In this document: piece by piece, positions 14,417 through 18,076 of the stretch | Layout of the letters: each line of letters opens with the position of its first letter | Position numbering within the stretch: position 1 is the stretch's first letter | NCBI GenBank assembly: GCA_964534705.1 | Contig: CAZHPY010000031.1 | Location: 1 to 18,076, forward strand | DNA from: CAZHPY01 sp964534705 | Lineage (GTDB): Bacteria > Omnitrophota > Gorgyraeia > 2-01-FULL-45-10 | DNA: 18,076 nucleotides | Direction of reading: 5' to 3' | Position numbers and translations under genes: made by a program | The notes under the pieces: model-generated | Databases searched by the model: none | Seen by the model: only the letters and a program-made list of their open reading frames with translations | Told to the model about the DNA's origin: nothing

Positions 14417-16006
14417 ATGGTATATAAGGTACTAATAAGCGATTCGCTTTCCAAGGAAGCGGTAGAGATACTTGAAAAAGAGAAGGATCTAAAGGTCGAT
14501 GTTAACACAAAGCTTACGCCCGAAGACCTTAAGAAGGTAATCAAGGATTACGACGCATTACTTGTCCGTTCAAGCACGAAGGTCACCAAGGACGTGATAA
14601 ACGCGGCGGACAACCTGAAAATAATAGGAAGGGCAGGCGTAGGCCTTGACAACGTCGACGTAGAGGCTGCTTCAAAAAAAGGGATCATAGTCATAAATAC
14701 GCCCGGAGGCAATACCGTATCAACCGCCGAACATACATTTTCGATGATACTGGCGCTCTCACGCAGCATACCGCAGGCGGACCTCTCCATGAAAAAGGGC
14801 GAGTGGGAGAGAAAAAAATTCATGGGCGTTGAACTGTATGGAAAGGTCCTTGGTATCGTAGGATTGGGACGGATAGGGACCGAAGTGGCAAAAAGGGCAT
14901 TAAGTTTCAACATGAAGGTCCTGGCATTCGATCCTTACCTTTCATTTGAAAAAGCGAAAGAGCTCGGGATAGAATCATCCGACCTGGATAGCCTGTTAAA
15001 AAAAGCCGACTATATCACTGTCCACACGCCTCTTACGGATGATACAAAACATATAATCTCTGATAAACAATTTGATATGATGAAAAAGGGCGTAAGGGTC
15101 ATAAATTGCGCGAGAGGCGGTATAATCGACGAAGCAGCTCTCGTAAAGGCCATAGAATCAGGGAAGGTCGCCGGCGCCGCGCTGGACGTATATGAGAATG
15201 AACCACCGCCGAAAGATTCTAAGCTGCTGAAACTTGATAAGGTGGTCCTGACGCCGCACCTGGGCGCATCTACAGAAGAAGCGCAGGTCAACGTGGCAAT
15301 AGACGTTGCGAATACGGCCCGCGATATTCTTTTGGGGCGCTGCATAAGGAACGCCGTGAATATGCCGTGCGTAGATCCGGAGGTATTCAAGGTCATAGAG
15401 CCATACCTGAAGCTGTCGGAAAACATAGGTTCGATCATAGCGCAGATAGCGGAAGGACATATAAAGAAGGTAAAGATCAGATACGTAGGGGACATCTTAA
15501 AGTATGAGCTTTCACCGTTCACAGTTTCGGTGATGAAGGGCATACTGACGCCGGTATTGCAGGAGACCGTAAATTTTGTCAATTCGCTCGTAATAGCGAA
15601 AGAGCGCGGGATAAGCGTGGTCGAGTCTAAAACGACCGAGATACAGGATTTCGCGAGCCTGATCATCGTAGACGTGGAAACGGATAAAGCGAAAAGTCTC
15701 GTGGCAGGGACCCTGTTTACGAAAACAGACCTAAGGATAGTAAAGATCAATGAGTTCTGGGTCGATTGCGCCCCCGAAGGGAACATGTTGCTGGTGTTTA
15801 ATAAGGACGTTCCGGGTATTATCGGGGAGATAGGCACTATATTCGGCAAGAACAATATAAATATAGCCAGTGTATCGTTCGGGAGGGACGTTAAGGGCGG
15901 TAACGCTGTGAGCGTATGGAACGTTGATAGCGATGTGCCCAGGAAAGTGCTCGACGATATTAAGCAGGCAAAAAATATACAGGAAGTGAAGTTGGCAAAG
16001 TTATAA
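14417..16006 (+). CDS. serA: D-3-phosphoglycerate dehydrogenase (long form with ASB and ACT domains)
   Basis: 529 residues, matching the long PGDH type. SerA oxidises 3-phosphoglycerate to 3-phosphohydroxypyruvate with NAD, the entry to serine synthesis. NAD-binding GLGRIG (149-154) lies in the Rossmann insert. The catalytic residues are Arg233 (CARGG), Glu262 (ENEPP) and His281 (PHLGAS). After residue ~317 comes the ASB (allosteric substrate binding) domain, and from ~452 to the end a C-terminal ACT domain (LLVFNKDVPGIIGEIGTIFG), the usual site of serine feedback inhibition. GGAGG at 14402-14406 precedes ATG 14417. A large inverted heptamer hairpin lies directly upstream and may affect expression. 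With the preceding aminotransferase it covers two of the three steps to serine; no SerB phosphatase is seen. Confidence 0.96.
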   Translation: MVYKVLISDSLSKEAVEILEKEKDLKVDVNTKLTPEDLKKVIKDYDALLVRSSTKVTKDVINAADNLKIIGRAGVGLDNVDVEAASKKGIIVINTPGGNTVSTAEHTFSMILALSRSIPQADLSMKKGEWERKKFMGVELYGKVLGIVGLGRIGTEVAKRALSFNMKVLAFDPYLSFEKAKELGIESSDLDSLLKKADYITVHTPLTDDTKHIISDKQFDMMKKGVRVINCARGGIIDEAALVKAIESGKVAGAALDVYENEPPPKDSKLLKLDKVVLTPHLGASTEEAQVNVAIDVANTARDILLGRCIRNAVNMPCVDPEVFKVIEPYLKLSENIGSIIAQIAEGHIKKVKIRYVGDILKYELSPFTVSVMKGILTPVLQETVNFVNSLVIAKERGISVVESKTTEIQDFASLIIVDVETDKAKSLVAGTLFTKTDLRIVKINEFWVDCAPEGNMLLVFNKDVPGIIGEIGTIFGKNNINIASVSFGRDVKGGNAVSVWNVDSDVPRKVLDDIKQAKNIQEVKLAKL

Positions 16007-16039
16007 AAGTAAGGCAGCAAGCCATAAGAAAGGAAAGAG

Positions 16040-17278
16040 ATGAAGAAGCAAAATAAGATTTACTTACTTGATGTCACTAACAGGGACGGGGTCCAGACAT
16101 CCCGGTTAGGTCTTGCGAAATTACAGAAGACAATGATCAACATTTATTTAAATGAGATGGGCGTTTCCCAGTCAGAATTCGGTTTTCCCGTGACGCGTCA
16201 TGAGACCAATTATCTTAACGCCAACCTCGAGCTGGCAAAATTGGGCGTATTGAGGCCTATTTTACTGAGCGGCTGGATACGGGCCATAAAGGAAGACGTA
16301 GAGAAGGCATGCAAGATGACAAAGGTCGAGAACCTCAATCTTTCGATATCTACGTCGGAGCAGATGATAAGCGGGAAGTTCCAGGGCAAATATACCAAAC
16401 AAGATGTTATCAGGGAAATGACAGAGGCTGTGCATACGGCTCGTAAAATGGGCATAAAGCTCGTCGGCGTAAACGCCGAGGATGCGTCCAGGACGCACAT
16501 AGATTATCTTATAAAATTTGCCAGGGCCGCTAAAAAAGCAGGCGCTGACAGGATACGATATTGCGATACGCTGGGGTATGACGACCCGTTCACTATTTAT
16601 GACAGGATCAAAATGCTTGCATCAGAAGTTAAATTGCCCATAGAATTACACTGCCATAACGACCTTGGTATGGTCGTTGCATGTTCTGTTGCCGGCGCCA
16701 GGGCCGCTATCGATGCAGGCGTGGATGCGTATATTAATACAACGGTTAACGGCATGGGTGAGAGGGCCGGGAATGCCGACCTGGTAAGCGTTATACTGGC
16801 CATAAAGTATTCGAGCGGCATGCGCGATAAATATATCCTGGACGAGAAGGTCAAATTATCATGCGCTTGGAAAATAGCAAAATACGCTTCTTATGCGTTC
16901 GGGCAGCCGATACCTGTTAATCAGCCCGGGGTAGGATCAAATGCATTTGCCCATGAATCCGGTATACATGCGGACGGGGCGTTGAAGGACAGGAGGAACT
17001 ACGAGCTTTACGATTTCGAAGAACTGGGCCGCGGGGAGCCGGAGATCATTGAAACAGGAAGACAGATAACTGCCGGAGAATACAGCGGTATAAAAGGTTT
17101 CAGGAATGTTTACGATAAGCTCGAGATCAAATTCAAAGACGAAAAAGACGCCGCTAAGATACTGGAGCTGGTGCGTTATGCGAACGTTCATACTCAGCAG
17201 CCGCTTACAGAGGATGAATTAAGATTTGTAGGCAGCTATCCTGAGATAGCGCGTAAAATATTTACGATGACACCATAA
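16040..17278 (+). CDS. DRE-TIM acyltransferase-condensing synthase, homocitrate synthase or Re-citrate synthase-like
   Basis: 412 residues of the 2-isopropylmalate/homocitrate synthase family, which condenses acetyl-CoA with a 2-oxo acid in a TIM barrel using a divalent metal. DVTNRDGVQTSR (11-22) is a variant of the DxTLRDGxQ motif. HCHNDLGM (204-211) and NTTVNGMGERAGNADL (233-248) supply the metal ligands and loop. HESGIHADG lies in the C-terminal part. The DVTNRDGVQT form and the overall sequence, as I recall them, match the group containing clostridial Re-citrate synthase, which is often misannotated as homocitrate or isopropylmalate synthase. It lacks the long LeuA regulatory domain. Leucine synthesis is disfavoured because no leu genes are adjacent. 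It follows serA by 33 bases. The choice between citrate and homocitrate is not settled by sequence reading. Confidence 0.82.
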   Translation: MKKQNKIYLLDVTNRDGVQTSRLGLAKLQKTMINIYLNEMGVSQSEFGFPVTRHETNYLNANLELAKLGVLRPILLSGWIRAIKEDVEKACKMTKVENLNLSISTSEQMISGKFQGKYTKQDVIREMTEAVHTARKMGIKLVGVNAEDASRTHIDYLIKFARAAKKAGADRIRYCDTLGYDDPFTIYDRIKMLASEVKLPIELHCHNDLGMVVACSVAGARAAIDAGVDAYINTTVNGMGERAGNADLVSVILAIKYSSGMRDKYILDEKVKLSCAWKIAKYASYAFGQPIPVNQPGVGSNAFAHESGIHADGALKDRRNYELYDFEELGRGEPEIIETGRQITAGEYSGIKGFRNVYDKLEIKFKDEKDAAKILELVRYANVHTQQPLTEDELRFVGSYPEIARKIFTMTP

Positions 17279-17296
17279 AACTGGGAGGAAACTGAT

Positions 17297-18076
17297 ATGA
17301 GAAAAAGGCTTATCGTGGAATTGGTATGCATGTCGCTTATTTTATCCGTAGCAGGCCTCGGGGTTTGCGCTGAAACCGCTCAAACCAAGGCAGCGCCGGC
17401 CAAACAGGGCTGGATGGACAGGATGAAAGGCGCTATTAATGATTTAAAAAACAGGAATCAAAAAGCGGCAGAAACTAAAACCAAAGCCGCCCCTCAGGCG
17501 GTAAAGAAAGCCCAGCCCGTTAAGCCGGCCCAGCCTGAACCGGTTAAGGTCCCAAAGACAAAAGAAGAAATGGTGTCTTCCATAAAAAACAACGTAGAAA
17601 AGATAGACGTGATAACCAAGATGTTCCCCGACCTTAAACTGGAAAAAGGGCCCGAGGGAAGCGCATATTGTACTTTTCGCGGCCAGAGACTGGAAGAACT
17701 AAGCAATGAAGACCTGACGAAACTTTATAAAACAGTAAGCCAGATCGCCGTGCAATACCGTACAGAAAGAATGCAGCGGCAAATGGAAAGCATAAACCAG
17801 GCACAGCAGACGGCCCGGACAGCTGAAGGCGCCACCAGGGCAACGGGGTTGACAGTTGCGCCGACTGTTCCGAAGATCCCTGTTTCCGTAGGGGCCACAG
17901 GTGTTGCGGCGCCGCCGAAAGGCGTCACAAGCCCGCCGCCATCCGTATCCGCAGCGCCGACAGCTCCGCATGTTCCTACAATGGTAGGTCCCACGGGGGT
18001 TGCAGGAGCGCCGACAAGCGTTCCAAGGCCGCCTTCATCCGTATCTGCGCCACCGTCAAGGCCAAGCGTACCGCCT
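17297..18076 (+). CDS. Exported Ala/Pro-rich repeat protein of unknown function, 3' end outside window
   Basis: An open frame of 260 codons from ATG 17297 to the window end with no stop. GGGAGG at 17283-17288 is a strong ribosome site. Residues 1-24 are a likely signal peptide (RKR, hydrophobic core, then VCA before the predicted cut). Next is a Lys/Ala/Gln/Pro-rich linker, a short possibly folded segment (about 94-160, including ITKMFPDLKLEKG, one Cys, and an alpha-helical Gln/Arg-rich stretch), then a Pro/Ala/Val/Thr tail. The tail contains a 32-residue repeat (VG-A/P-TGVA...PPxSVSA) starting at 17888 and 17984. It would act in the periplasm or envelope, perhaps spanning cell wall or binding glycan; the family is not recognised. 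The antisense frames across it are open only because the region is GC-rich. Confidence 0.75.
   Translation, partial: MRKRLIVELVCMSLILSVAGLGVCAETAQTKAAPAKQGWMDRMKGAINDLKNRNQKAAETKTKAAPQAVKKAQPVKPAQPEPVKVPKTKEEMVSSIKNNVEKIDVITKMFPDLKLEKGPEGSAYCTFRGQRLEELSNEDLTKLYKTVSQIAVQYRTERMQRQMESINQAQQTARTAEGATRATGLTVAPTVPKIPVSVGATGVAAPPKGVTSPPPSVSAAPTAPHVPTMVGPTGVAGAPTSVPRPPSSVSAPPSRPSVPP
17888..18076 (+). repeat. 96-bp coding tandem repeat in the exported protein
   Basis: Unit 1 runs 17888-17983 and unit 2 starts at 17984 and is cut by the window end. Both encode VG(A/P)TGVA, a Val-containing spacer, then PP(P/S)SVSA and a Pro/Ala tail. DNA copies differ mostly at third positions, so the repeat is old enough to have drifted but is kept at protein level. 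Confidence 0.65.

Noticed and set aside
15010..16020. Minus-strand open frame of 336 codons over serA
   Set aside because: Low-complexity Ser/Thr/Phe-rich translation antisense to a textbook SerA with NAD and ACT motifs.
17494..17994. Several short minus-strand open frames rich in Gly, Ala, Arg and Cys
   Set aside because: They mirror the GC-rich Pro/Ala repeats of the + strand exported protein, which has a signal peptide and strong ribosome site.
1..18076. tRNA, rRNA, insertion sequence or prophage content
   Set aside because: No cloverleaf, rRNA-like, transposase or integrase sequence was seen. All genes are housekeeping or envelope genes on one strand.

Overview
The window looks like chromosomal core-envelope DNA from an uncultured Gram-negative bacterium, and exactly 100 Ns at 3506-3605 suggest a scaffolded draft or metagenome assembly. 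Genes for Kdo synthesis, heptose activation, heptosyltransferases, a lipid A acyltransferase and Lpt transport show that it makes lipopolysaccharide (LPS). Heavy use of ATA (Ile) and AGG (Arg), AAGGAG-type ribosome sites, and a gene set unlike Proteobacteria fit a candidate phylum such as Omnitrophica (OP3). That placement is inference; the sequence carries no rRNA or other taxonomic marker. Every supported gene is on the + strand.

Region 1 (1-3620): the end of a polysaccharide deacetylase, then three tandem GT9 heptosyltransferase-like genes. The first junctions are ATGA stop/start overlaps. The third glycosyltransferase runs into the N gap, but the sequences flanking the gap share five bases and join in frame to give a normal GT9 end, so the gap is probably an artefact.

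Region 2 (3617-11193): a candidate sigma-70 promoter just after the gap, then a deoxyhypusine-synthase-like gene of unknown role, hldA, kdsB, kdsA, kdsD, kdsC, an lpxL-type acyltransferase, an LptC gene with an LptA-like second half, and lptB. Together these provide the heptose kinase step, activated Kdo, lipid A acylation and the start of LPS export. GmhA, GmhB, HldC, HldD, WaaA, LptD and LptF/G are not in the window. A weak hairpin plus T-run overlaps the end of lptB.

Region 3 (11195-13127): an extended -10 promoter, then tig (trigger factor) and clpP, with no clpX following.

Region 4 (13128-17278): a class V aminotransferase, serA (3-phosphoglycerate dehydrogenase) and a DRE-TIM acyl-transferring synthase most like homocitrate synthase or Re-citrate synthase. 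The first two plausibly make phosphoserine from 3-phosphoglycerate.

Region 5 (17297-18076): the start of an exported Ala/Pro-rich protein with a 32-residue repeat, cut by the window end.

The least explained features are three small arrays of 7-bp repeats, each placed just after a stop codon and before the next gene (2453-2481, 13133-13160, 14324-14391). The last is arranged as an inverted pair that can fold into a long hairpin. The other prime target is the deoxyhypusine-synthase-like gene inside the LPS cluster. No stretch over 300 bases lacks a gene.
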